Below, piece by piece: positions 48,086 to 60,559 of a stretch of 64,000 nucleotides of DNA. The stretch's first letter is position 1. Every line of letters starts with the position of its first letter. The translations under genes were made by a program, and so were the position numbers. Source of the stretch: Coriaria nepalensis (taxonomy: Eukaryota; Streptophyta; Magnoliopsida; Cucurbitales; Coriariaceae); the NCBI GenBank assembly GCA_027186245.1, contig CP114484.1:8588001-8652000 (forward strand), given 5' to 3'. The notes below the pieces were generated by a model. That model saw only the letters and a program-made list of their open reading frames with translations. It ran no database searches and was not told the DNA's origin.

Positions 48086-49637
48086 TGTAATCTCCCAATA
48101 TTTCTAGACTAGGCATAGTAATGGGAAAATAAATTTAAAGTGGGCTTATTAGTAAATTTTAATTTCCATATATACCTAATTTTAATAATATAATTAAAGA
48201 CCTTTTTATAATTTTAAAACTTAATGGGGGCTTAAGTGTAATAAAAAAAATTATTAAAAAAAAAATTCTTACTGCAACCACGCTTTTAAAAATGATCCTT
48301 AGTCATCCTTAAAAAGAAATTACCTAGACATGTGGCCTCCACTTGTCACTATTTCACCTAAAAGAGTGACTAAGGATCACCTTCCATGCCTATAAAAGGC
48401 TTCACCCACATCACATACCAGCAACAAGCAACGAAAGAGAAAAGGGAAGGAGAGTGAAAGGAAAGGAAAGAAAGAGAGGAAAGGAAAAAGGAAAGAAAGG
48501 GAAAGAAAGAAAGGAAAGGAAAAAGGAGAGAAAAGAAAGAAAGGGGAAGAAAGAAAGGAAAAGAAAAAGGAGAGAAAGGAAAGAAAGGGAAGGAAAGAGA
48601 GAAAGAGGAAAGTCAAGATCTCCGGTCAACCAACCTTTGTGAGTACAATCTCAGTGCAACACCCATATATTATTTGTTTATTATTATGATTATAATTATA
48701 TTAATTGAGGATAATTTTAATTATTAAGCATGATGACTGGGTTATGTCTGCGTTAGGATTATAATTATAACATGCTAAGTAGAAGTGAAATACTATGATT
48801 ACCATGCTAGAAATAAGGATTATAACTAGAATAAACATAATATAGCAGGATGGTTTGAGGAGAGTACAAACTTTAAACATTAAGTGCATATGTTCATATT
48901 TCCAGAAGTTAATGTTATGCTAAAATAAATAAGAAACAAAAGCATGCATAATATTAAAGTGAGGTGCTGCTGAGTCAAAAGAATGATCGCTTGTTCATTA
49001 GAAAGGACCCTAAATGATATTAAATAAAATGTCATAAGTGGATCATTGCAACGATCATAGGCGGACCGCTGATTAAATATCAGTTGACATACCGGTGGTA
49101 GCATCCTCAGAGCCCAAGTGTGTAGAATGATAGGAATTTATGCACGTTAGATATAGGTCATAAAAGCACTAGCTCACGATAGTCATAAAAATAACAGTGA
49201 TGTGAGTAGGACATTATCCTTACTGAGTTTCTAGCTCACAAATGTCTACCATGTGTTGTAGGAAATTACAAAGGTAAGGCGGTAAGCTAAGAAACAGACA
49301 AATGAAGGCTATCAGTCCGTGAGATTGTACATATGAGACCCGACTTCTGTAAGCAATGACTTTAAAAAATTGGCACTTCTTATGTATATGTACGTATATG
49401 TATATTCAAATAAAGAATAAAGTATTTAAAAAGTTTTGAGATTACTTTTCTATGATAAAGACTTTCACAGTATTTTCAAATTATAACGTATATTCTTCAA
49501 ACTATTTTTTTTAATTAAAATAAATTTTAGGGAACAAAATTTTTTATAAAAAAAAGAAAGTAATGCACCTACTAGCTATATATGTTTCCCTAGAAAAGTA
49601 TTTGATAAACCAAACAGCTAGTAGGGCGAGCGTTACA
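48086..49637 (+). mobile_element. Solo LTR (1552 bp) of a Ty3/gypsy Tekay/Del-like element
   Basis: Starts TGTAATCTCCCAATA, ends ...GGGCGAGCGTTACA and is flanked by perfect 5-bp duplications GTTTT (48081-48085 and 49638-49642). It contains the TATA box TATAAAAGGC (48391-48400), a homopurine leader, and the family's ACTGAGTTTCTAGCTCACAAA block near 49220. No primer site follows the end, so it is a solo LTR from recombination between two LTRs. It lies within the antisense region of the Tat element. Confidence 0.92.
48456..48612 (+). repeat. 157-nt uninterrupted purine tract
   Basis: Only A and G from 48456 to 48612, made of GGAAAG-type words, about 55 bp downstream of the solo LTR TATA box. 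The long open frames on both strands (KGKERKRGKE; FLSFFPFLS) are products of composition. Confidence 0.95.
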
Positions 49638-50196
49638 GTTTTACTCAAAACAACCCAAGTAAGTAAAGGGAAAAAAGAAAGTACCTATTTGGGTGCCTAA
49701 AGCTGACAGGGTGATGGAAGAATGAAGGAATGAGGCCCAGGAAGAAGAACCAGTTGTGAGTTGAAGAAGATCTATATTAAAAAAGCTAACAAATCGCTTA
49801 GCAAGGAAGGAAAATAGTCAAGCAAAAAGTCATAAGCACCTAAGCGACTTAGCCGCGACTGAGCACTTAAGTAACTCGGCCAAGGCCAAGTGCCATGAGC
49901 AAGCTCGGCCGCAGCTGAGAGCCAAAAGCATCACAAAAATAAAAAAAAATAAAAATAAAAGGGAGAAGAAAGAGGAAAAAAAAAAAAGATAAATACCTTA
50001 TTAGCACCAGATAGAAGATGAAAGGAAAGGCCTACAACTCGGATGGCGAAATCTCCAAGGAAGAAACTTCTAAGAGAGGCTTCAACCATTCATGGGAAAA
50101 ACTCATAGGGAAAAAGAAGAGAGAAAAAGTAAGAGGTTTTTTCTTTCAGAAAATAAAAAAAGTGAGATGGTGAAAAGTAAAGAGTGTGAGTAGGTG

Positions 50197-50204
50197 TATT
50201 TATA
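50197..50204 (-). promoter_or_regulatory. TATA box candidate for the antisense Tat gene
   Basis: The minus strand reads AGTATAAATACACC. Downstream on the same strand follow a CT-rich leader (50170-50100) and then the antisense gene region, now interrupted by the solo LTR. Consensus and position fit a promoter; no transcript evidence. Confidence 0.4.
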
Positions 50205-51600
50205 CTATCTCTCCTCTAGCAATCACCCAATGAGAAAACTTCAACCTAGATGAATTCTAAGTTGATTAGTTTGTAAGAATACAAATAAGAAATTATGTCA
50301 CAACCCGACATGTAATATTGACTTCTGCCAAGCGGTTGAATGATAAGGGTTAAAAATTCCCTCTCAATGAATACTTTAAAAAATGCCACTTTAAGTCCAT
50401 ACTTCAATCATAGTGGCTTATGAGCCCAAAAGTGAGGCTAAACTTATCGCTTAGAAGGTCCATCACTCATTAGCCTATGGGGGTCGCTACGATATCACCT
50501 AAAGGGTTCAAAACATGATAGGCCCAAAGTCGTCTCACGAGAGAGGATTTTACCCATTATTCGTGACATTTGGAGTTCATTTTTTATTTAACGATCATAA
50601 ATTTGAAATCTATTACTCCATTTATTGACTATCTCAACCAAATTTTCTTGAATTTTATTCACTAAAACTTATGCATCTTTAACAGGTCTATGTAAAGATT
50701 GTCTAATATCGTCGTCTCCGAGATTCATGCCATCAAGTGCTCATCGGATCTCGTCTCATATTATATCCACCACTCTTGTAGCCTTGTCTCAACCGTTTGA
50801 ATCCTTGTTTCTAGAACCTTATTCCGAACTTGTTTATTAAAAACAATTATATTTCATATCTGCATGTAAAATTTGAGAAGAGATTATTGTTGCAGGAACT
50901 CTCTCATCGTGCTCCAGCTCCTCCTTTTAATTTGAATATTATTAGTGTGACTTTGCATTCTTCAATTATCTCTGTAATTTTTAAAAAATCATTCTACCCA
51001 TTCAACCGGTTAAGAAAAGTCTCAACGTCTATACTTCCATTGAATATAAGAATTTTTTTTTTTTTTTTAAGCTGCAAACTCACTAATTTATATATAGATA
51101 TCTAGACACCTTTAAAAAAAGAAAAATACTTACAAAATTTATTCTATTTTCATTCCTCATTTTTCTATTGGATTAAACTCATCCTTGAGCTTTCTTAAAA
51201 CTCTTATGTTAATCATTAGGGTGTTAAGAAGTAAAAGAAAGAAACGAGTTAAAATTTTAGACAAATCTCATTTCTTATTCTATTTTTATTTTCTCCTTCT
51301 TCCACAATAGCAACAATCCTCTGACCGTCATGTGCCGCCACCTCCCATCACCTTGCTTCCATCAAAGTTTGAAACCAGATTCAAACCAGATCAGATCTGG
51401 TTCTTCAACCAGATCCGATATTTAGTTTTGAACCAAATCTCCGGGTTGGTACGGTAACCAGATTTGGTTGCATATAACCATGGTTTACAAGTATAATGAT
51501 GCAACAAGAAATCATTCTATTTCGCATGTATTTCACTAATGTGAAGGAGGAAAAAATGAACTCTGTCATATGAAAGACTTAAAATTTCCTCTTACATTAA
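50205..51600. other. No gene recognised
   Basis: Unique-looking sequence with a plus-strand frame at 50830-51105 that has no recognisable domain. Parts up to about 50560 may still be Tat element sequence (U3-like), but I found no second copy of the 41.3-41.8 kb LTR. Confidence 0.45.
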
Positions 51601-51605
51601 TAATA

Positions 51606-51690
51606 AATATATATATATATATCTAATATAATACTTATATATATATATATCTAACATCATACTTATATATATATATCTAATATAATAGAT
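51606..51690. repeat. TA-rich tandem repeat of a ~36-bp unit
   Basis: Three units of ATATATATATATCTAATATA (with ACATCATA in one copy) plus ATACTTAT, between 51606 and 51690. Confidence 0.8.
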
Positions 51691-51699
51691 AGGTTCTCA

Positions 51700-54440
51700 T
51701 GACGTAACAGGAAGACTTAGATGATATATAATGACGGGAGAAATTTAAATAGTTAAATGTATTCGTGTTATAATAAGAGGCCATCATTGCATAACAAATT
51801 CTTATGTGGGAGCCACTTTCCCAATGGGAACAGATTCTCATATGGGAAATTGTCTCCATTTGACATGTGATTTGAACTTTCAAATTACCTTTTACGAATC
51901 TGAGAGATGCAAGTGGAGGTTGGAAAAAACCCAAAGAAAACTGGGAAAATAAAGTGAATCTCATTTTTAACGTAGGATATCTAACAAAGCCTTTTATAGC
52001 TTTAAGAATGTAGTTGAAGTAATAGCAGTAGGTAAGTCATTTGGCGATAACACAATTCAAATTCTGAAGATGTAATTCTGAAGATAATATTTTGAATTTA
52101 CCTAACGACGTATTGAGTTTTACAGTTTTTATGAGATTAATTTGTATCCCATCACAAAAAATGTGTAGAAGAATTCACCACTTATAAAAAAATAAAAATA
52201 AAATAATTTCAATAAATAATATTGATTTTTAATTAAATTTATATTTAATAGTGGATTTTAACTATATCTTTATAATTCTAAATTTTAAATTATGGGATTA
52301 AATTAGACTTTATATTAATATTAAATTATAAGTGCTTCTATATGAATGAAGATTGTGGGCTCTATGATAATTTACCAAAGAAAATCAAAAGTAGAGAATA
52401 AATTCGATCTAAAGCGTTGATATATTGTCACTAAACCTAATTAAGAGCTAGCCAGAAGCACTTGAGCATGATTTGTTGCCCATTGGTTAGTTTAGTAGCA
52501 AAACCAAATAGAATCAATCATCCTTAAGAACAGATTGATGGTCAAAACCGCCGTCTCAAAAACCAATATGATTTCTCTTACAAAGAAAAGTAAAAAGAAC
52601 TTTGAAGCTTTTTAGAGTTTTTCAATTGCATCATTGCATCGTCCATTGATTGACTGAGACCCAAGAGAGTCTACTCCATTAATTATTCTCTATTTATAAG
52701 ATACCCCACATGTTTGCACTGAGTAATTATATATATATAGCTATTGGGGAAAGATTAGATGGACTGTGCATTCGTATCCGTCCGGCACGTATTCAATACT
52801 AGTACATACCGATACGGCTCTCGATATGTATCAGAATATGGTAATTAAAAAAGCAATGAAAGGATAAGGCTACTAAAAAAGTATTCCATTTGACATTAAT
52901 TAGTCTAAAATTTCAAATTCATCCGAATTTGAACAATCATTTTCTTTCGGATTTTATCGATGGGTTGCTTGCTATCATGATCGACATCTTAAATTTTGTA
53001 GTCAATTTGCTTGGTATCAAGATCTCATTATCTCAAATTCTCGATATCTTAAATTTTATAACTAATAGGGCAACACAATAAGTTTGATTTAATTTCATAC
53101 CAAAAAGAGAAGAAATTAAAAGATAGCTAGATCCAAGTAGAGGACATGCATGGAAGTTATTTGCTTAATTAGTGGGTTTGGAGAAATAATCTTATGAGAA
53201 AAAATCAACTATGGATTTTAGAAGTTTTTTGAATCTACTACATTTATCTTACAATTAGAAAACCTCGTATAACTTTCATTCTTAAAAGACTATATCAACA
53301 CACTAGATTTGAGAGAATTTCATATTCCATCTAATTAGAGACGGAAATACAATTTTTTTTTTTTAAACAAATATTTTATAAAAGTAATGGTCTCTAAAAG
53401 TAGATTTTATATTTCATCTAATAAATCAAAACATCATGATATTTAATATTTTACCTCATAAATGAAATCCAAGTTATAAAAATCAATTAATTTTAATTGT
53501 ATATATTAATTTTATATAATTATATTATATATTATATCAATTTTATATATAATTAAAGTAAATCTATCTATTATAGACAATATCTATCCAATAAATTTTT
53601 CATTATGAATATCACGTTAAAATATGACTCTATTACTATTATACCGATCTTTAGAAATTTCTAATAAAAAATAAAATTATTCATGTTTCTCTAGTAGTAC
53701 AAGGGTACTTTCAATTATTAATTTCAGGCTAGAGACTAAATCGAAGATCGAGAATGAATGAAATACAATTTAGTGTCAAAACACAAACAAAAAAAATATA
53801 ATACACCAATAAAATTTTGAAAGTACGATTTATACCAATTTTATGATTTATACCAATTTTGTTTTTCATAAGTATAAGTTATACTTAAATTTTGCATTTC
53901 CAATTTATTATTTTAAATTTTTTTTTTAATCTCTATATCTTTTTACTATCACCTCCACAAATCTTTCCATCACGGCCACCATAAATAATCTAAAATTATA
54001 TATTTGACCAATTTTGTCTCAATAGGACATGTATTGTATTACTATAAAATTTATAAATGTTTGGATCGATATCCCTAGAATTTAAATAGCACGAAAATCA
54101 ACCTTTACTCGATAGGTAAAAGGATAGCAAGTTATATATTAGGTCGCGATAAAACATGTATTTCTACTTAATAAAGAGTAACTGATCCAATGATATTTAA
54201 CAACTAGAAAACTAACAAATAAAATGTGGCATGCATGTGCGGGATAAATAAATCCTTATATATGTTCTACAATATCCCGTATACTACACCGCTATGAATA
54301 GTTCTTGTTACAATTATATTCATCATGTTACAATTATAAAATGTAGTAAGGTGATAACAATTCACAATAATCATTTAATGAGTCAACAAAATATATTATA
54401 GATGGTCCATATATATTATAAACTTTTGTCACCCTACTAT

Positions 54441-54471
<31 letters not shown>

Positions 54472-55220
54472 CACATTTTTTTTCTTTTCCCATGTAAAAC
54501 TTTAATGGGAAAAGTAAAAAAAATAATATAAAAAGATTTAAATGGTGCAGTGGGGCCCATGTAAAGAAGTTGCACACATTTTTCAGCTAACTTAAAAATA
54601 AAAGAAGTTGACTCTAACATCATTAGAAATAGAGTAATAGGTAAAAACTCTTTCACTTCCCTAGTAACTTAAAAAACAATTCCTATAAATTTCATTAGTT
54701 AGTATTAATTTTTTTTCTCTGGTCACTATTTTTATGTTTATGTATTTTTTTTTATTTAATTTAATTTAGATACTTTATAAAAAATTATAAAATATAAAGA
54801 AAATGCATCATTTTAATAATAAAATATATGTATAATTTTTAAAAAAATAAAGTTTGTATTAAAATATTCCAAATTTTAATTTTTGTCATGCATAAAACTC
54901 ATATTTTGAATGTGAAATAGAATTTAATTTATTTTCTTAAAATTGTTTTAGATACTTAAAGAATATTCATATAATTAAATTTTAAGATTAAATAATTACA
55001 CATACAATTCAAAGAGTAAATTATACATAAAACTCATATTTTCAGTATAATATATATTTTGTTTTTTATATTTATATTTTTTAAGATTCATGATATTTTT
55101 CTATGGTATTTCACTTTTTGTCTAACGAGCTTCATAACAAGAAATGATGTATTATGTTAATAATAATCCTTTTATGCAAATTACATTGAATGGATAAATC
55201 CTCATTGGATGTTAATATAA
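51700..55220. other. AT-rich intergenic DNA with one fold-back relative
   Basis: No credible coding region. 53790-54010 contains one arm of the fold-back family seen at 39512-40284 (ATTTATACCAATTTT, then CTATCACCTCCACAAATC). Elsewhere only short biased frames and A/T runs. Confidence 0.55.
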
Positions 55221-55700
55221 TATAATTTACATTTATAAATTTTTGAAAGTATAATTTATACTAAGGCTTTCAAAGGTTAAAGTTATATCCGTTCAAAAAT
55301 TGACCCTTATTAAATAAGTATTTTTATTTTTAACACCAAATTTTTATTTTTACACTTTTTATCCTATTTAATTTTTTAAATTTAAATTTTTATCTCTACA
55401 TTCCTTTATCACCGCTTCCACACACTCTCGTCCCCGAAAATAATTTAAAATCCAAAATTTGATAAATTTAATATTTATTTTGAAATCACACATTTCAGCT
55501 GACGCATTTTTGAATTTTTATATTCCTTTACCACCACTTCCAATCCCAACATAGCCTCCTCCACAGTCCTCTGACACTATGACCACTACCCTCTACCATT
55601 GGATTACAAATTTTCATTTTTCCACCCTCCACCACTGCCATCATTCTCCATCGACGGTAGAGGGTGGCAACAATGGCAGTAGAGAAGGTGGAGAAAGTTG
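55220..55700. mobile_element. Partial fold-back element relative
   Basis: The left part (TTGAAAGTATAATTTATACTA... TTTATCTCTACATTCCTTTA) resembles the left arm of 39512-40284. The CCACCACTTCCA centre has an internal inverted pair (CACTACCCTCTACCATTGG near 55583, complement of GGTAGAGGGTGGCAACAAT near 55655). The right arm is not visible. Confidence 0.45.
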
Positions 55701-55828
55701 TGTTGCATTTAGTATATTGCATTTAAGACTCTTAACAAAATACCTCATTTCTTGCTAGAAGCTGATAAACAAGTGAACCAAAAGCAGACAAAAGGTGGAA
55801 TACCGCAAAGAAAAATATCCCTAATTCG

Positions 55829-55829
55829 G

Positions 55830-55874
<45 letters not shown>
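55829..55874. repeat. Poly(A)-(TA)n run
   Basis: About 18 A followed by about 14 TA steps. It adjoins TA-rich DNA downstream of the bHLH gene. Confidence 0.9.
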
Positions 55875-55875
<1 letters not shown>

Positions 55876-56239
55876 CTAATACATACTTTGTTAAACTACC
55901 CATAAAACTCATATCATGACTTTTATCCGGAAAATATTCAACCACCGATATATTTCATAATCGTGCAAAAATAAAGCACTAAAAATATGTCGTAATAAAT
56001 AGCTCTTCAAAGGTCAAGGTGCATGTAATGTGATTAGTCTTGGTTAGAATTGATGGTGCATGGAATTGATAAAGGCCAAGGGACGTGATAGGCGAGCACG
56101 CGCGGAATATAATGCAAGGACCAGTGATCATCCGCCATATTGCCGAGTGGCCGCCGCCGCTCTAGAATAAAATTAGTTTCCCCGTGAAAGGAAAATCAAG
56201 GAGAGGTGGAGAAAAGCAATTGGGTTGTTTTCTATATTG

Positions 56240-58752
56240 TCAAAAAGGTGTAATGCCTGCGACAACTCTTCTTACTGCTTCCTGGAAGGCAGAGTCGTCC
56301 CAGCCCTGCTCCTTCATTAATCAAATAAACAAACAAACAAACAGACAAATTATTACAAACACCAAACTACGTACCCACTTGACAGCACCACTTGACACTT
56401 TTGACAACATAATCTTCCTCCTCCATTCTCATTTTCATGATCTAAATGGTCGTGATTTAAAGCAATTTAATTTTTTAATTTAAAAAAAAAAATTAGTGAA
56501 TCAATTTTGTAATACTACTGCTAGATATGAATCTTAATTAATTACAATTAATTAGCATATGTACCTGAATGACCAATCTCAAGGTTAATTGGTGAAAGGA
56601 GCTTGATTCTGTAGTCTGGGTATTGGCATTCATGGAAGAGACAGTCAAGTTACTAACCCGCTTCAAGAACTCGAGAATTCGAATAACTAAAACAACCATT
56701 TCACATTGATCTCCTCTTATTCTTATTTGCAAATCTATAACTCTCCCAACTTGAGAGTTAGATTCCGCAACATTAGAAACCCGAACGCTAAATCGGTCGT
56801 TACCTGAGCTCCTGAAATCCTCATGAGTAGTACTTGCTTTAATTTCTCTATTACTAGGAAAAAGTTGTGCCTTCATGAGCTGGTTTTTCTTACTAAGGTC
56901 TTCTACTTGAGCTTTCAATGATGTCAAGTACTCTCTTGTTGTTGCAAGCACCGATGCTTTGTCTTTCTACATAATCAAACCCAAAAAAAAAAAAAAAAAA
57001 CGATGTCTTTCTAAAATAAATAAACAATAAGTTGAGGGACTTAATCTATAGAAACGTTATTGAATGTCGAGTAGGTAAACAACTTCAAATTTTTATAGTC
57101 TAGGTAAAATCTATTGCTAAAGGAGAATAATAGAAATATAACATTTAAAAGCATCAAGACTTAACTATTCTTGTATGTGAAAAGTGACTTAACAAAAAGT
57201 TATGAAACTAATATAAGTGCGTACCTTGGTTCCAAAAGGAAGTAGGGTTCTTAAACCCATAAAGCTCTCATTGAGTTTCTCTCTCCTCTTTCTCTCTGAT
57301 ATCATATGGTACCATTGAGTAGTTGTAGGTCTCCTTGTTTGCATCCTTTCTCGACTTCTCATCAAATTCATGCTTCTAAGGAATGTGGTCGATCTCTTCA
57401 ACATGCTAATTTGCCTTGTTCTCATTTGGGTCACTGAACCTGGCCCATACTTCTTGAATGGACTATTTTGAGGTAAAATAGTAAAAGCATTTCTTGATGA
57501 TGAAGCAGAAGAAGAAGGTGAAGATAAATTAACATGTGGGATTGATCTTTTAGTTATTGATGTAGAAACACGATCTTGATCATGAGCAGTAATATGGTCT
57601 CTAAAAGCTTCTGGAATGTGAAAATTACTAGTAGGGTTTGGAAGGTTGAATAAAAAAGAAGGGCTTTCTGGGCTATCATCCATTGATAATGATCTTAAGG
57701 ATGAAGAAGACGATGAGGCTGGTGGGTTGTGCTGATCCGGTAGGGGGGTGCTGGCCGGGATCCATTTCTTCATTGCCGTTGTTATATTTACCTGCTAATT
57801 ATTAACTAAGAACTAAATGCTAATATGAATTAAATTATCAACTTTAGTTAAGTACAATATATGTAAGTACCTGAGAAATGTTGGAGAAGCCTAGCTCGAT
57901 TTCGCCATTGGCCCTCCCCAGGAAAACCGAAGTCTATAATTTGGAGATGGAGGTGAAGAAAGATGATCGTGGATTAGTTTAATTCATGACTTGCTTATAT
58001 ACATTTTAATTAGGTTAAAAGTACGAATTAGTAGTAACACAACATAGACCAACATGACTTCAAAAATTAATGAGTACTAACCTTAATCCTTGCTTCCTGC
58101 AGGAACAAAATGAACAGAAAAAAATTAATACTATAATTAATAAGAAATTGATCCCAGAAGCTAGAATGTAAATTAATAAACCTATTACTAATCACGATGA
58201 TGATGATAAGATCAAACTGACCCCATAAAACTGCCTCTGAACATCAGCTGAAGCATGTGTTTGAAGATCCGCTTCTTGTAGTTCCAGAAATGAGATATTA
58301 TTTTTGAAAGCCAGCCCCGGAACAAGACTATATATACACACGACGTCCATAAACACAGAAAATTAATTATCACATCGTAATTTATAGTGATGAAGGTTAA
58401 TTGTTGCGTACTTACCCGTTTTCTATACTGAAAGGTAGTTTTGTATACTCATTAAAAAGCCTCCGACTGAGAGTGATTCCTGAAGAAGAGCTTGGTGAAA
58501 ATAGGGTGTTTTGATCTTCCTGATAAAACCCATCCAAAAAGAGCAGACAACTGCCCAAAAAGGGAAAGAAAAAAGTAAATATCATGCAGAAAATAACACA
58601 TTAGACTTGAACTAAAGGCGCAGTTAGAGAGATGCATACTTGGAAGGTGTGAAATAGGACCAAACACAAACGTAAGAGCATCGAAAAGAAAGCATTATGG
58701 CTTGTAGAAACTGGGCACGAGCAACTTCATCAGGAACAAAGGCAGTGTCCAT
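56240..58752 (-). CDS. bHLH transcription factor, bHLH041-like
   Basis: Eight exons: 58752-58640, 58550-58416, 58327-58222, 58096-58082, 57933-57871, 57791-57225, 56966-56565 and 56311-56240. They total 1473 nt, or 490 aa, all phases consistent. The N-terminus (MDTAFVPDEVARAQFLQAIM; CSYVCVWSYF; CLLFLDGFYQ; GLVPGLAFKN) is the conserved N-terminal domain of the bHLH041 group. Residues 145-305 are Ser-rich and variable. The bHLH (about 306-355) reads HMISERKRREKLNESF then GLRTLLPFGTK and KDKASVLATTREYLTSLKAQ; His, Glu and Arg at the H-x3-E-x3-R positions predict E-box/G-box binding. A C-terminal ACT-like part ends FQEAVRRVVAGITPF. Exon 4 has only 15 nt (EARIK). An MKKW methionine inside exon 6 is not the start, since the upstream exons join in frame. 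The target genes are unknown. Confidence 0.94.
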
Positions 58753-58754
58753 TG

Positions 58755-59930
58755 AAAAAGAATTTTTCAACTGGAGGACCAAACTGAAAATAATTAGGTT
58801 TTAATCTCATAATATGTTGTTTCCCATGCCAGCTTTATTCTGATCTCGACGATCAAATGATGATCTCGTACGTGTACATAGATACTTCCTTTTGAATAGT
58901 ATGCAGCTGATCATCCTCTGGTACTATTGCAAAGTTGGTGGCTTCAATTAGAACATGTGGGTAAGTACGGTTCACAGTACCTACTTGATCATGGCCAAGC
59001 TAGGCTTGAGAGAGACAGAGGGAGAGAGAGTTAGCGAAGATGACTTTGTGTTTATGAGAGAGAAGAGGCAGAAGGGAAGGAGGTGATGGGAAGAAGTGTG
59101 AATTGTGGTAAGTGAGAATTTGAAAAGTAGAAATTTGCAGAGAAGTTCAATGAAGCGGAAGATTATAATTATGTAGAAGAAAAAGTAACGGGTCAAAGGT
59201 GTGAGCATTCAAACCCGTCAAGAGAGGAGGGCAGCCAGTCATTTTCCCCCTCCTTCCCCAGCATATATATTTTTAAAGAGTATTTGTAAAATTAACTCCA
59301 GTTAAAATTATATTAAAAAAACTAGATCCAACAAAAATTTTGTTGTAAAAATGGCCCCTAACTTTAACTTTTATTGACATTTCAAATTTAAAATTAAAGG
59401 AAAATATACGATTATGTTTTACCTTCTAGTAAATAAAATAAAAAAAAAGAGAAAATGTAAAAAAAATAAATAATAAAACTGCTCGTTTTCCCTCCCACCA
59501 TTTTCGCAGCACATTACCGTCTTCATCTTCAACTTGTTATTCATCTTCTTCATATTTTTCTTGATCTTCTTTGTCTTATTATCTTCGTCTTCATCCCAAA
59601 AAAGTAACTAATTTATTTCTTTAAATCCAAACCCGAGAGAGCCCCAACAATGGTTCAAACAAAAAATCCAAATATTGAGGAGCTAAAGAAGCAGCAAAAG
59701 GAAGATTCGCTAGAGAAAGCTATGAACGATGACAAGTGACTTAAGTTAGCGCCAAAATCAATGACCGAGTTGGAGCAAACTTCACTAGCAAAGATAAATT
59801 TCGAACACTTGAAAACTAAGTTTTTTTTTGCAAATATTAGTGTTTTATGGGTATTTTGTACTGAATTATTATGTTTGATTGATTGAGTAATTTAGGTTTA
59901 GAGTGAAATGTTGTTGAAAACAATGAGAAA
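58755..59930. other. bHLH upstream region and AT-rich spacer
   Basis: Probable promoter of the bHLH gene with GA-rich DNA at 59005-59030. At 59650-59750 a plus-strand stretch MVQTKNPNIEELKKQQKEDS with a following stop may be the degraded first exon of the DUF1985 element that continues to about 62.3 kb. Confidence 0.4.
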
Positions 59931-59989
59931 ATGTCATGTCCATGAAATTTTCGTTGGCTCGAGCTCTGAATCTTAGAGAAGTCAAGATC

Positions 59990-60460
59990 TTTGTTCTATG
60001 ATCTACATGCTTGATGAGCCCTGAACGTAACCATCGAGCATCAAGATGAGAGATCAGAGAATTGGATATCTATTATCAATGCTCGATGCTTGATGGGTTA
60101 GTAATACTAGAATCCTCGGGTATCGAGCATTGAAAATAGAGGCTTCCAAGTATTTGATCCCCTTTTCTCGATACTCAATGTATCTTGAAAGTACTCATCG
60201 AGCCATCAAGATAAAAGATTAGAGACTTCCAATTCTATATACTCAATGTTTGTTGCTCAATGGGTTTGTAAGAATAAAACTATCAATCATCGAGCATTGA
60301 GGTTATAGACTTAAAAGTCTCTGATCTCTCATCTCGATTGCTCAATGGATACTTTCAAGACCCATCGAGCATCAAAATTTAAGGGATCAATGACTTGGAA
60401 GTCTCTATACTCGATGCCTGATGGGTTTGAAAGATTAGAACCTTTGAGCCATCGAATATT
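59990..60460. repeat. Palindromic minisatellite, period about 80 bp, six units
   Basis: CATCGAGCAT-type words (about 60034, 60124, 60197, 60288, 60364, 60443) alternate with their inverse GATGCTTGATGGG / CTCAATGG-type words (about 60007, 60085, 60168, 60255, 60340, 60413). Between them sit GACTT-x-AAGTCTC palindromes. Units are diverged. A related piece (GGAGCATCGAGATATGATC) lies near 62449. Confidence 0.75.
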
Positions 60461-60559
60461 AATGGTTTGGTTTAAATTTCAAATATCTTCATTTGTTTAT
60501 ATGTTTATCTATATAAATTAATTGATTATCTATATTAATCTTTATTTTGGATTCTGTTT

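Noticed and set aside
48377..48642. Overlapping long frames on both strands (Phe/Ser/Leu-rich and Lys/Glu/Arg-rich)
   Set aside because: Translation of a pure purine/pyrimidine tract inside a solo LTR.
57189..57773. Start of the bHLH protein at MKKWIPAS
   Set aside because: Five upstream exons join in frame and encode the conserved bHLH041-group N-terminus beginning at 58752.
59990..60460. Regularly spaced palindromic repeats resembling a CRISPR array
   Set aside because: Units are diverged, the spacing is irregular, the host DNA is plant nuclear and no cas genes exist; it is a minisatellite.
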